Assembly: GCA_052035645.1 (NCBI GenBank)
Contig: JBPOHK010000134.1
Coordinates: 28,498 to 92,497 of the forward strand
DNA from: RPQJ01 sp052035645
GTDB lineage: Bacteria > Pseudomonadota > Gammaproteobacteria > Steroidobacterales > Steroidobacteraceae
Direction: 5' to 3'
DNA length: 64,000 bases
Shown: piece after piece, positions 35,694-44,245 of the stretch
Position numbering within the stretch: the stretch's first letter is position 1
How the letters are laid out: each line of letters starts with the position of its first letter
Made by a program: the position numbers and the translations under genes
Notes under the pieces: model-generated
The model's database searches: none
Seen by the model: the letters and a program-made list of their open reading frames with translations, nothing else
Told to the model about the DNA's origin: nothing

Positions 35694-37142
35694 ATGACGG
35701 TGTCGATCGGTCGAAACGTGTGGCGGTTGCTGGCCCTGGGGCTTCTGGCCTGGTTTGCGGGCCCGCCGATTGCGCTGGCGGACAAGCTGCCCGCCTACGA
35801 CGCCAGGGCCGGCATGCTCCCGATCGGCGCCGATCCCGAACATCCCGACGCCGAAATATTCCACGTCGCGTACACGCTGAAGGGCGGCAACCCGGCGACG
35901 CGACCGGTGACCTTCGTCTTCAATGGCGGGCCGGGTGCGTCCAGCGCGTACCTCCATGTCGCGGCCATCGGCCCGAAGACACTCGTGGCCACGGATGGCG
36001 GCACCTTCCCCTCGGTGCCGGCGCGCCTCGCGGACAATCCCGACAGCTGGATCGCCTTCACCGACCTCGTGTTCATCGATCCGGTGGGCACCGGTTACAG
36101 TCGCATGCTGCCCGGACCCGACGGCAAGCCGGGCGACCCGCAGCCCTACTACGGGGTGGACAGCGACGTGAACGCGTTCGCCGTCTTCATCCGCCAGTGG
36201 CTCACGGTCAACAAGCGCTGGGCCTCGCCCAAGGCGGTCGCCGGCGAGAGCTATGCCGGACAGCGCATCGCGGGCCTGACCCGCGTGCTGGCCGAGCAGT
36301 ACGGCGTCAACCTGAATCGAGCGGTGCTGATCTCACCCGCCTTCAACGTGCCCGAACTGATCGAGCCGTTTCCGGCCTACGATCTCCTGCACGCCATGAT
36401 GCTGCTGCCTTCCGAGGCGGCGGTCGCCGCGTACCACGGGCGCAGCACGATCCAGAACGACGCGGCGGGCTACAAGGTGGCCGAGGATTTCGCCCTCACC
36501 GACTACCTGACCGGACTGGCCACGCTCGGCCGGATGGACGAGAAGGCGCAGGCGGCGTTCTACGCACGGGTCGGCGGCCTGATCGGCATCGACCCGGCCA
36601 TCGTCGCGATCAATCGAGGTCGTGTCGGCGAGGCCGTCTTCCTAAACAGTCTGCTGGCCTCGCGCGGGCAGGTGCTCGACCTCTACGACGGCACGCAACC
36701 CGGCGAAAACCCCACGCCCGAAAAGCGCGACGAACTCGGCGCCATGCCGCGCTCGCTCAGCATCCTGACCGGCGTGATCCTGCCGCCCTTCATGGATTAC
36801 GTGCAGAAGGACCTCGGCTACGTTACCGACCGCCCTTATGTCGTGCTCAGCACCGGGATCTCGATGCTGTGGAATCGCAAGTCCACCCTCGGCACGCCGG
36901 CCGACCTGGCGGTCGCGCTCGCGCAGAACACCGACCTGAAGGCGCTGGTCGTCCATGGCTACCAGGACATGGGCGCGAACTACTTCATGTCGCGCTACCT
37001 GCTGGAGCAGGTGGTGGTGACGCCGTCGGCGCGCGAGCGGCTGGCGTTCCATACCTACCAGGGCGGCCACATGTTCTACCTGCGCAAGCAGAGCCGGTCC
37101 GAGCTGGCGGCCGACGTGCGCAGGTTCTACGAAACGCGCTGA
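35694..37142 (+). CDS. Secreted S10 (serine carboxypeptidase-like) peptidase
   Basis: 482-residue exported S10 peptidase, paralogous to the one at 1782. Signal peptide (about MTVSIGRNVWRLLALGLLAW to residue 29), oxyanion NGGPG at 77-81, 'FIDPVGTGYS', nucleophile Ser186 in GESYAG, acidic residue in 'VVHGYQDMG', and His in 'YQGGHMFYL'. It lies directly after an M13 peptidase, so endo/oligopeptidase and carboxypeptidase activities are encoded together. It ends 4 bp before the converging fabR. Confidence 0.93.
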   Translation: MTVSIGRNVWRLLALGLLAWFAGPPIALADKLPAYDARAGMLPIGADPEHPDAEIFHVAYTLKGGNPATRPVTFVFNGGPGASSAYLHVAAIGPKTLVATDGGTFPSVPARLADNPDSWIAFTDLVFIDPVGTGYSRMLPGPDGKPGDPQPYYGVDSDVNAFAVFIRQWLTVNKRWASPKAVAGESYAGQRIAGLTRVLAEQYGVNLNRAVLISPAFNVPELIEPFPAYDLLHAMMLLPSEAAVAAYHGRSTIQNDAAGYKVAEDFALTDYLTGLATLGRMDEKAQAAFYARVGGLIGIDPAIVAINRGRVGEAVFLNSLLASRGQVLDLYDGTQPGENPTPEKRDELGAMPRSLSILTGVILPPFMDYVQKDLGYVTDRPYVVLSTGISMLWNRKSTLGTPADLAVALAQNTDLKALVVHGYQDMGANYFMSRYLLEQVVVTPSARERLAFHTYQGGHMFYLRKQSRSELAADVRRFYETR

Positions 37143-37146
37143 GGGG

Positions 37147-37866
37147 TCAGCGCCGGCGTCGCCGCGCCTGCACCCGGTCGCGGGAGATCGCGGCACCTTT
37201 CGGCGCCATGGCCTGCGCGCCGAGCAGGATCATGCGCACCATGGTGATCACCTGCTCGGTCACTTCCGCATCGCGCTCCGCAGGCATGTCCATGACGGCC
37301 GAGCCCATGGCGAACACGAGCCGGGTGATCGCCTTCGCGGTCGCCGCCGGATCGTGCAGGCCGCGGTTGCTCGCCTCGGCGATGCGCTCGAGGTCCTGGC
37401 GCAGTTCGTCCTCGAAGGACGTGAGCTGGCGGTCGACCGCCGCCTTGAACGCCGGCGACCCCACGGTGCCCTCGCGCAGCAGGATGTGCAGCAGCTGCCC
37501 GTCGCTGCGCAGCTGCCGCATGAAGATCTGCACCGACGCGCGCACGATGCTCGGCTCGCGGCTGGCGCGCTGCCGCGCCTGGCCGATGATCGCGCGCAGC
37601 GAGCTGCCGGCGCGGTCGATCAGCGCGAGCGCCAGCTCGTCCATGTCGCGGAACTGGCGGTAGAAGCTGTTCGGCGCGATGCCGGCGCGGCGCGCCACCT
37701 CGCGCAGGCTCAGCGTCGAGATGCTGCGGTGCGGGCCGACCAGGGCCAGCGCCGCCTCGACGATGTCGTCACGCGAAATGACCGCCTTGCGGCCCTGCGG
37801 CGGGCGGGACGGGCGGCGGCGGGTGCCGCGCGAGGCAGTGCCGTCGATGCTGGGGGATCGCGTCAT
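37147..37866 (-). CDS. fabR: TetR-family repressor FabR (unsaturated fatty acid regulator)
   Basis: 239-residue TetR-type repressor. The HTH region 'ISTLSLREVARRAGIAPNSFYRQFRDMDELALALIDRAG' (about 48-87) is almost the FabR signature of E. coli (SLREVAREAGIAP-SFYRHFRD-DELG), and 'RQRASREPSIVRASVQIFM' continues the match. FabR represses fabA/fabB according to the unsaturated acyl pool; here it diverges directly from fabA-fabB, which supports the assignment. The start is the ATG at 37866 (MTRSPSID), with a basic N-terminal extension of about 28 residues. The operator candidate is at 37929-37958. Confidence 0.9.
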   Translation of the reverse strand: MTRSPSIDGTASRGTRRRPSRPPQGRKAVISRDDIVEAALALVGPHRSISTLSLREVARRAGIAPNSFYRQFRDMDELALALIDRAGSSLRAIIGQARQRASREPSIVRASVQIFMRQLRSDGQLLHILLREGTVGSPAFKAAVDRQLTSFEDELRQDLERIAEASNRGLHDPAATAKAITRLVFAMGSAVMDMPAERDAEVTEQVITMVRMILLGAQAMAPKGAAISRDRVQARRRRR

Positions 37867-37928
37867 GGGCCTCAGGCGGGCGTCCGGGTCCGACCACGAC
37901 ATCATAGCCCGACGTACGCAGGACATCT

Positions 37929-37958
37929 GTATAGACAACTGTTCAATATTGTCCATAC
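37929..37958. promoter_or_regulatory. Palindromic operator candidate in the fabR-fabA promoter region
   Basis: GTATAGACAA (37929-37938), 10-bp spacer, TTGTCCATAC (37949-37958): 10-bp arms with one mismatch, ending 10 bp before the fabA ATG in the 102-bp divergent gap. Its position fits a FabR site; the sequence is AT-richer than its surroundings. The exact E. coli FabR consensus is not matched. Confidence 0.55.
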
Positions 37959-37968
37959 TGCGCGGGTC

Positions 37969-38490
37969 ATGGACGCCCTGCACCGCAATTCGTATTCCCG
38001 CGAGGACCTGCTGCTCGCCGGGACCGGCCAGCTCTTCGGGTCCGACCGCGCCCGGCTGCCGATGCCGCCGATGCTGATGGCCGACCGCATCACCCGCATC
38101 ACCGAGGACGGCGGCGCGCACGGCCTCGGCCAGGTCGTGGCAGAGCTCGACATCCGCCCGGACCTCTGGTTCTTCCAGTGCCACTTCGAGTCCGACCCGG
38201 TCATGCCGGGCTGCCTCGGGCTCGACGCGATGTGGCAGCTGATCGGCTTCTACCTCTGCTGGCGCGGCGGCCTCGGGCGCGGCCGGGCGCTGGGCGTGGG
38301 CGAGGTCAAGTTCACCGGGCAGGTGCTGCCGACCCACCGCCTCGTCACGTACACCGTCGACATGAAGCGCGTGATCCTGCGCAAGCTGCGCATGGGCATC
38401 GCGGACGCCACGCTCGCCGTCGACGGCCGCTGCATCTACACCGCGACCGACCTCAAGGTCGGGCTGTTCACTTCCACCGACTCGTTCTAG
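37969..38490 (+). CDS. fabA: 3-hydroxydecanoyl-ACP dehydratase/isomerase FabA
   Basis: Bifunctional dehydratase that introduces the cis double bond in anaerobic unsaturated fatty acid synthesis. 173 residues, matching family length: 'YSREDLLLAGTGQLFG', 'LPMPPMLMADRI', 'LDIRPDLWFFQCHFESDPVMPGCLGLDAMWQLIGFYLCW' with active-site His72 and Asp86, 'GVGEVKFTGQVLPTHR' and 'DLKVGLFTSTDSF' at the end. It diverges from fabR; fabB begins 11 bp downstream. Confidence 0.98.
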   Translation: MDALHRNSYSREDLLLAGTGQLFGSDRARLPMPPMLMADRITRITEDGGAHGLGQVVAELDIRPDLWFFQCHFESDPVMPGCLGLDAMWQLIGFYLCWRGGLGRGRALGVGEVKFTGQVLPTHRLVTYTVDMKRVILRKLRMGIADATLAVDGRCIYTATDLKVGLFTSTDSF

Positions 38491-38501
38491 GCAGGCCCTG
38501 C

Positions 38502-39719
38502 ATGCGTCGCGTCGTCGTCACCGGCTTCGGCATCGTCTCGAGCATCGGCATCGGCCGAGAGGCGGTCCTCGAATCGCTGCGCACGGGACGCTCGGGCATC
38601 CGCCCTTGCGAGGAATACCGCACGATGGGCTTTCGCAGCCACGTGTACGGGCCCGTCGACCTGGCGCTCGACGAGCTGATCGACCGCAAGCTTCGCCGCT
38701 TCATGTGCGACGGCGCCGGCTACGACTACATCGCCCTGCGCGAGGCGATCGCCGACGCGGGCCTCCCGGAGGCCGACGTCTCGAACGTGCGCACGGGCCT
38801 GATCGCGGGCTCCGGCGGCGCCTCGACCGAGAACGTGCTGCTCTGCGGCGACACGGCGCGCCAGAAGGGACCGCGCAAGGTCGGCGCGTTCATGGTGCCG
38901 CGCTGCATGAACTCCGCGATCGCGGCCAACCTCGCCACTGCCATGAAGATCAGGGGCACCAGCTACACGATCAGCTCGGCCTGCGCCACGAGCGCGCACG
39001 CGATCGGCCACGGCGCCGAACTGATCCAGCTAGGCAAGCAGGACGTCATGCTCGTCGGCGGCGCCGAGGAAGTGCACTGGGCCTCGACGGTGATGTTCGA
39101 CGGCATGGGAGCGCTGTCGTCGTCCTTCAACGACGCGCCGGAGAGGGCGTCGCGTCCCTACGACGCCAACCGCGACGGGTTCGTGATCTCCGGCGGCGCC
39201 GGCATGCTCGTGCTCGAGGAACTCGAACACGCCCGGGCCCGCGGCGCGCGGATCCTCGCCGAGCTCACCGGGTACGGCGCCACGTCCGACGGCGCCGACA
39301 TGGTCGCCCCGTCGGGCGAGGGCGCCATGCGCTGCATGCGGATCGCGCTGCAGGACGTGAAGCGCCCGATCGACTACCTCAACACGCACGGCACCAGCAC
39401 GCCGCTCGGCGACATCAAGGAGCTCGAGGCGGTGCGCGAGGTGTTCGGCGAGAAGTCGCCGCCGATCAGCTCGACGAAGTCGCTGACCGGCCACGCGCTC
39501 GGCGCGGCCGGCGTCAACGAGGCGATCTACTCACTGCTCATGATGCAGCACGACTTCATCTGCGCCTCGGCGAACATCGAGCAGCTCGACCCGGCCGCGG
39601 CCGGCTTCGACATCGTCCGCGAGCGGCGCGACGGCGTGCGGCTCGAGGCCGTGATGTCGAACAGCTTCGGCTTCGGCGGGACCAACGCGACGCTGGTGTT
39701 CGAGCGCTTCCACGGCTGA
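38502..39719 (+). CDS. fabB: 3-oxoacyl-ACP synthase I FabB
   Basis: Beta-ketoacyl-ACP synthase I, needed to elongate the cis-unsaturated intermediate from FabA. 405 residues: N-terminal RRVVVTGFGIVSSIG, catalytic Cys161 in SSACATSAH, His in NTHGTSTP and in TGHALGAAG, and 'SNSFGFGGTNATLVFE' near the C-terminus. It is in an operon with fabA, under the probable control of FabR. It converges with the tyrosine phenol-lyase gene (12 bp apart). Confidence 0.98.
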   Translation: MRRVVVTGFGIVSSIGIGREAVLESLRTGRSGIRPCEEYRTMGFRSHVYGPVDLALDELIDRKLRRFMCDGAGYDYIALREAIADAGLPEADVSNVRTGLIAGSGGASTENVLLCGDTARQKGPRKVGAFMVPRCMNSAIAANLATAMKIRGTSYTISSACATSAHAIGHGAELIQLGKQDVMLVGGAEEVHWASTVMFDGMGALSSSFNDAPERASRPYDANRDGFVISGGAGMLVLEELEHARARGARILAELTGYGATSDGADMVAPSGEGAMRCMRIALQDVKRPIDYLNTHGTSTPLGDIKELEAVREVFGEKSPPISSTKSLTGHALGAAGVNEAIYSLLMMQHDFICASANIEQLDPAAAGFDIVRERRDGVRLEAVMSNSFGFGGTNATLVFERFHG

Positions 39720-39731
39720 GTCCCGGGGCGC

Positions 39732-41141
39732 CTACAGCCGCTCGAACCGCGCCTGGAAGAACCGCAGGTAGCGCGGCTCGTACACCATCTTCAGTCCGCG
39801 CGCCTCGCCACGCTGCTCGTACACCGCGGCGGCCGACTCCGCCACGATGTCCATGTGCGCCTGCGTGTAGACGCGGCGCGGGATCGTGAGCCGCACGAGT
39901 TCCAGCTTCGGGTAGTAGTGATCGCCGGTCTCCTTCGAGCGTCCGGCCGACACGATGCCGCGCTCCATCGCGCGAATGCCCGCGTCCTCGTACAGGTACG
40001 CCGCCAGCGCCTGGGCCGGGAACTGGTCCTGCGGCAGGTGCGGGTAGAACGCCTTCGCATCCAGGTACACGGCGTGGCCGCCGATCGGACGGACCACGGG
40101 CACGCCCATGTCGATCAGCTGGTGCCCGAGGTATTCCACCTGGCCCACGCGGGCGGCGATGTGCTCGTCGTCCACCGACTCGACGATGCCGCGCGCCATG
40201 GCTTCCATGTCGCGACCGGCCATGCCGCCGTAGGTGTGCAACCCTTCGTAGACGACCACGAGGTTGCTGGCTTCCTCGAACACCTCGCGGTCGTTCACCG
40301 CCAGCCAGCCGCCGATGTTCACGAGCGCGTCCTTCTTGCCGCTCATCGTGCAGCCGTCGGAGCACGCGCAGAGGTCGAGCAGGATGTCCGCCACTTTGCG
40401 GTCGGCCTGGCCGGCCTCGCGCTGCTGGATGAAATAAGCGTTTTCGACGGCGCGGGTCGCGTCGAGGATGACCCTGATGCCGTGCCGCTTCGTCAGTTCG
40501 CGCACGGCGCGCAGGTTCTCGAGCGAGACCGGCTGGCCGCCCGCCATGTTCACCGTCACGGCCACGCACACGTAGGGGATGCGCGCGGCGCCCACCTTCA
40601 GGATCTGCGCCTCGAGCGCGGCGAGGTCGACGTTGCCCTTGAACGGATGCTCGCTCGCCGGGTCGTGGCCTTCCGCGATCACCACGTCCGCGAACGTGCC
40701 GCCCGCCAGTTCCTGGTGCGCGCGCGTCGTCGTGAAGTACATGTTGCCGGGAATGACGTCGCCCGGCTTGATGAGGATCTTCGAGATCAGGTTCTCGGCG
40801 CCGCGGCCCTGGTGCGTGGGGATGAGGTAGCGGTAGCCGTAGTACTTCTGCACCGCCGCCTCGAGGTTGTAGAAGTTGCGGCTGCCGGCGTACGCCTCGT
40901 CGCCGAGCATCATGCCGGCCCACTGCCAGTCGCTCATCGCGCTGGTGCCGCTGTCCGTGAGCAGGTCGATGTAGACGTCCTCGGAGCGCAGCAGGAAGGT
41001 GTTGTAACCGGCCTCCGCGATCGCGTGCGCGCGCTCCGCCGGCGTCGTCATCCGGATCGGTTCGACGACCTTCACCTTCCAGGGCTCGGCCCACGAGCGG
41101 TGGGGAGGACGACGGTGGCTGCGGTCGATGGGGCTGGTCAT
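39732..41141 (-). CDS. tpl: Tyrosine phenol-lyase (beta-eliminating PLP lyase)
   Basis: PLP enzyme of the tryptophanase/tyrosine phenol-lyase family: L-tyrosine to phenol, pyruvate and ammonia. 469 residues with 'AGYNTFLLRSEDVYIDLLTDSGTSAMSDWQWAGMMLGDEAYAG', 'PTHQGRGAEN', PLP lysine in CTMSGKKD (269-270), 'LTIPRRVYTQAHMD' and 'YEPRYLRFFQARF'. 'IRAMERGIVSAG' has the Arg of 'MERG' that marks tyrosine phenol-lyase; tryptophanases have Ile there ('VEIGS'). 'NMYFTTTRAHQE' also follows the TPL pattern. The start is ATG at 41141. It diverges from a LysR regulator across 94 bp. Confidence 0.88.
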   Translation of the reverse strand: MTSPIDRSHRRPPHRSWAEPWKVKVVEPIRMTTPAERAHAIAEAGYNTFLLRSEDVYIDLLTDSGTSAMSDWQWAGMMLGDEAYAGSRNFYNLEAAVQKYYGYRYLIPTHQGRGAENLISKILIKPGDVIPGNMYFTTTRAHQELAGGTFADVVIAEGHDPASEHPFKGNVDLAALEAQILKVGAARIPYVCVAVTVNMAGGQPVSLENLRAVRELTKRHGIRVILDATRAVENAYFIQQREAGQADRKVADILLDLCACSDGCTMSGKKDALVNIGGWLAVNDREVFEEASNLVVVYEGLHTYGGMAGRDMEAMARGIVESVDDEHIAARVGQVEYLGHQLIDMGVPVVRPIGGHAVYLDAKAFYPHLPQDQFPAQALAAYLYEDAGIRAMERGIVSAGRSKETGDHYYPKLELVRLTIPRRVYTQAHMDIVAESAAAVYEQRGEARGLKMVYEPRYLRFFQARFERL

Positions 41142-41235
41142 GGTGCGACTCCGTGACGGACCCGGCCAGCCTAGGTGCGGCACGTCGTCGAAAAAAGCGT
41201 ATGATTTTCATCAACTCTTTCTAAATACTTGAAAC

Positions 41236-42168
41236 ATGCGCCTCGATCTCGACGCCGTGGAAGCGCTCGACGCGGTCATCGACAGCGGCGGCATCGCGCG
41301 CGCGGCGGAACGCCTGCACAAGGTGCCGTCGGCCGTGAGCTATCAGGTGCGCCGGCTCGAGGAGCAACTCGGGGTGCAGATGCTCGATCGCGACGGCTAC
41401 CGGCTGCGCCTGACGCCCGCCGGCGAGGCCGTGCTCGCCGAGGGCCGCCGCCTGCTGGCGGAGGCGCGCCAGGTCGAGGCGCTGGCCCGCCAGTTCGCGG
41501 AAGGCTGGGAGCCGCGCCTGCTCGTGATCGTCGACGGCATCCTGCCGATGGAGCCGGCCCTGGCCGCGTTCCGCACGCTCGCCGAGGAGCGGGTGCCGAC
41601 CCGCATCCAGCTCAAGGTCGAGTTCCAGCACGGCGTGCAGTTCTGCTTCGAGCGCGACCAGGCCGACCTGATGCTGGTGAAGAACTACGATGCCCGGCCG
41701 TACCTGCGCACCGAGGACCTGCCGGAAGTCGAGTGCGTGCTGTGCGTCGCGCCGGGCCACGCGCTGGCCGGGCTCGCCGCCGCGCAGCTCGGCGACCTGC
41801 AGGACCACGTCGAGCTGTCGGTGCAGGACTCCAGCGGTCGGCGCGACGACCCGCACGGCTTCGGCGGCGAGCGGGTGTTCTACCTCTCGGGTTTCGACGC
41901 CAAGCGGCAGGCGCTGCTGATGGGCGTCGGCTTCGGCTGGATGCCGCTGAACCTGATCGCCGACGACCTGAAGGCCGGGCGCCTGTGCGAACTGCGCTAC
42001 GCCGGCGGATCGCGCTACCGGTTCACGCCGAAGCTCGTGCAGCGCACGGACACGCCGCCGGGACGGGCGGGAACCCGTCTGGTGCAGCTGCTGCGGGAGG
42101 CGGCGCGCGCCGGCAACCGCTCGCCGCGCGGTCCCGCGCAGGCATCCCGTCCGGCGAAGACGCGATGA
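41236..42168 (+). CDS. LysR-family transcriptional regulator
   Basis: 310-residue regulator with the N-terminal winged HTH ('LDLDAVEALDAVIDSGGIARAAERLHKVPSAVSYQVRRLEEQLGVQMLDRDGYRLRLTPAG', 3-65) and a periplasmic-binding-like effector domain. It diverges from tyrosine phenol-lyase, the usual layout for a LysR regulator and its target. Its stop overlaps the next gene's start (ATGA). The C-terminus is Arg/Pro/Ala-rich. Confidence 0.9.
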   Translation: MRLDLDAVEALDAVIDSGGIARAAERLHKVPSAVSYQVRRLEEQLGVQMLDRDGYRLRLTPAGEAVLAEGRRLLAEARQVEALARQFAEGWEPRLLVIVDGILPMEPALAAFRTLAEERVPTRIQLKVEFQHGVQFCFERDQADLMLVKNYDARPYLRTEDLPEVECVLCVAPGHALAGLAAAQLGDLQDHVELSVQDSSGRRDDPHGFGGERVFYLSGFDAKRQALLMGVGFGWMPLNLIADDLKAGRLCELRYAGGSRYRFTPKLVQRTDTPPGRAGTRLVQLLREAARAGNRSPRGPAQASRPAKTR

Positions 42169-42644
42169 GCGCAGGGCCTCACATCTACGTGGACGCGGAC
42201 GCCTGTCCGGTGAAGCAGGAGACCGCCAAGGTCGCCGAGCGCCACGGCCTGCCGGTCGTCTTCGTCGCCAACGCGTGGTTTGCCGTGCCGCGCGGCCCGC
42301 GCCTGCGCATGAAGGTGGTCACGGGCGCGTTCGACGCCGCGGACGACTGGATCGTCGAGCAGGTCGTGAAGGACGACGTGGTGATCACCGCGGACATTCC
42401 GCTCGCTTCCCGGTGCCTCGCGAAGGGCGCGCACGTGCTCGGGCCGTCCGGCAAGCCCTTTATGCCCGACAGCATCGGCAACGCCCTGGCGATGCGCGAG
42501 CTCATGAGCGAGCTGCGGGCCTACGGCGTCGGCGGCGGACCGCCGCCGTTCGGCCCGAAGGACCGCTCGCGGTTCCTGGAGGCGCTGGAGACCGTGCTGC
42601 GGCGTGCGAAGCAGGGCCGCGGCGACCCCGCCCGCTCTCAGTGA
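42165..42644 (+). CDS. YaiI/YqxD family protein (DUF188, UPF0178)
   Basis: 159-residue protein with the DUF188 signatures 'IYVDADACPVKQETAKVAERHGLPVVFVAN' (PIN-like nuclease fold), 'DDWIVEQVVKDDVVITADIPLASRCLAKGA' and 'GPPPFGPKDRSRFLEAL'. Biochemical role unknown; the conserved Asp residues suggest a metal-dependent nuclease. Its start overlaps the LysR stop, and its 3' end overlaps the convergent MAPEG gene by 7 bp. Confidence 0.92.
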   Translation: MSAGPHIYVDADACPVKQETAKVAERHGLPVVFVANAWFAVPRGPRLRMKVVTGAFDAADDWIVEQVVKDDVVITADIPLASRCLAKGAHVLGPSGKPFMPDSIGNALAMRELMSELRAYGVGGGPPPFGPKDRSRFLEALETVLRRAKQGRGDPARSQ

Positions 42645-43072
42645 AACAGCGCGATGGCCGCGTGCAGCGCGAGCGCGAGCAGCGCCACGGTCGACAGGCA
42701 GAAGATGGTGAAGCGCACGGCCACCCGGTTCCACGTCGCCTGCACGATGCTGTGCAGGATGCGCAGCCCCACGTAGGCCCAGGCCAGCTGCAGGTTCAGC
42801 CCGCCGCCCTGGCCCATCACGCCGAGGATGATGACGGTCGCGTAGAACAGCGTCGGCTGCTCCATCAGGTGCGCGTAGTTGTGCGCCTTCCAGTTCACGC
42901 TGTCCGGGATCACGCCCTCGAGGTCTGCGCCCCGCTTGCCGACGACCGTGCCGAGCGAGACGCCCACGCGCGCCATGGCAGGCAGGCGGGTGATCGCGAG
43001 CCACCCGAGCATCAAGAGGGACCAAAGGACCAGCACGATGGCCGGTCCGAAAATCGGGCTGTAGATCGACAT
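42638..43072 (-). CDS. MAPEG family membrane protein
   Basis: 144-residue integral membrane protein with four hydrophobic segments. 'NWKAHNYAHLMEQPTLFYATVIILGVMGQG' and 'LAWAYVGLRILHSIVQATWNRVAVRFTIFCLS' match the MAPEG (membrane-associated eicosanoid/glutathione metabolism) family. Bacterial members are often of unknown substrate; some show glutathione transferase activity. Single gene, convergent with the DUF188 gene. Confidence 0.88.
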   Translation of the reverse strand: MSIYSPIFGPAIVLVLWSLLMLGWLAITRLPAMARVGVSLGTVVGKRGADLEGVIPDSVNWKAHNYAHLMEQPTLFYATVIILGVMGQGGGLNLQLAWAYVGLRILHSIVQATWNRVAVRFTIFCLSTVALLALALHAAIALFH

Positions 43073-43291
43073 GAGGCGAGTCCTCCCGGGGCCTGTGTCC
43101 GCCAGTGGCCGGGAAGGCGCCGGTGTTCCCCGACGTCGCCCTCCCCGGAGCGGGTCAGACGATAGCAGGGGCCGGTGACGGCCTGCGCGGATTTCTTAGA
43201 ATGGGACTCAACCGTATCGGTGCCGGTTGGCCTTCCGGCGGGCCGGCCATCGCCACACTGCGCGTGCCTGCTGCCGACCCGGAGGTCGCCG

Positions 43292-44098
43292 ATGTCTGTC
43301 ACTGGATCTGTCCTCGTCGACGCGCGGAACCCCGAGCCGGCCGCTCCGGTGCGCGCCCGCATCGTGCCGCTGCGCCGCACGCCGGGAGCATCGCCCGCCC
43401 GTCGGGCGGATGAGGTCCTGCCGGGAACGGACGAACTGCGCCGGCAACTGCTGTTCGCCGACCTCTCGCACTCGCAACTCGCGCGCGTCCGCACGACGGC
43501 GCGGCTCGTCGAGCTGGCGCCCGGCCAGGTGCTGTACGAGCGCGGCCAGCCCGCGCAGCACTTCTACCTCGTCCTCGAGGGCCAGGTGAACCTCGCGCTG
43601 CACTCGCGCGGCGGCGAGGAGAAGATCGTCGAGATCCTCGCCGCGGGCGAGGTGTTCGCCGAGGCGATCATGTTCCTCGAGGAACCGAGCTACCAGCTCA
43701 CCTCGGTCGCAGCCGTGCGCACCCGGCTCGTGCGCTTCGACAACGCGGCCTACCTCGCGACGCTGGCCGAGAACCCCGCGACCTGCCTGCGCATGCTCGG
43801 CCACATGAGCCGACGGCTGCACGGGCGCATCCGCGACATCGAGCACCTCTCGTTCGAGGGCGCGACGCATCGACTGGTGCGCGCGCTGCTGGCCCGGCTG
43901 CCGCCGGGCGAGGGACCGCACGAACTGCGCCTGGTCGAGTCGCGGCAGGAACTCGCGGCCTGGCTCTCCATGAAGCCGGAAACCCTCTCGCGCAGCCTGC
44001 GCGCGCTGGCTCAGTCCGGCGCGGTCGACGTCGAGGGCCGCACGATCCGCGTGCCCGACCGTCGACGGCTGCTGGCCGCGCTCGACGCGGCCGTCTGA
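43292..44098 (+). CDS. Crp/Fnr-family transcriptional regulator
   Basis: 268-residue regulator with a cyclic-nucleotide-binding-like domain ('ELAPGQVLYERGQPAQHFYLVLEGQVNLALHSRGGEEKIVEILAAGEVFAEAIMF', about 63-120) and a Crp-type winged HTH ('LVESRQELAAWLSMKPETLSRSLRALAQSGAVDVEGRTIRV', about 215-255). It lacks the N-terminal Cys cluster of FNR, so it is more like DNR/CRP-type sensors of NO or haem-linked signals; that is inference. GGAGG before the ATG at 43292 supports the start; the frame is open upstream to 43175. The 218 bp before it hold no gene I can support. Confidence 0.88.
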   Translation: MSVTGSVLVDARNPEPAAPVRARIVPLRRTPGASPARRADEVLPGTDELRRQLLFADLSHSQLARVRTTARLVELAPGQVLYERGQPAQHFYLVLEGQVNLALHSRGGEEKIVEILAAGEVFAEAIMFLEEPSYQLTSVAAVRTRLVRFDNAAYLATLAENPATCLRMLGHMSRRLHGRIRDIEHLSFEGATHRLVRALLARLPPGEGPHELRLVESRQELAAWLSMKPETLSRSLRALAQSGAVDVEGRTIRVPDRRRLLAALDAAV

Positions 44099-44136
44099 TC
44101 GCCTCCCGTCCCGCCCCCACCCCGGGGTCGCCGCGG

Positions 44137-44161
44137 GGCGCCACGGAATCTTTGTGGCGCC
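44137..44161 (+). terminator. Hairpin downstream of the Crp/Fnr gene
   Basis: GGCGCCAC (44137-44144) and GTGGCGCC (44154-44161) form a perfect 8-bp stem with a 9-nt loop, 38 bp after the regulator's stop. There is no U-run, so intrinsic termination is uncertain. Confidence 0.4.
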
Positions 44162-44245
44162 GCGCGGATTCCATTACCTTTCGCGCCGGGGAAACCCGAC
44201 GCGACCGCGTCGGGCTGCGAAATCACAGCTGACGGGAGAGCACCC

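Noticed and set aside
33606..35957. 783-codon reverse-strand frame opposite the second M13 gene
   Set aside because: Shadow frame with Val/Arg/Asp composition typical of antisense in GC-rich DNA.
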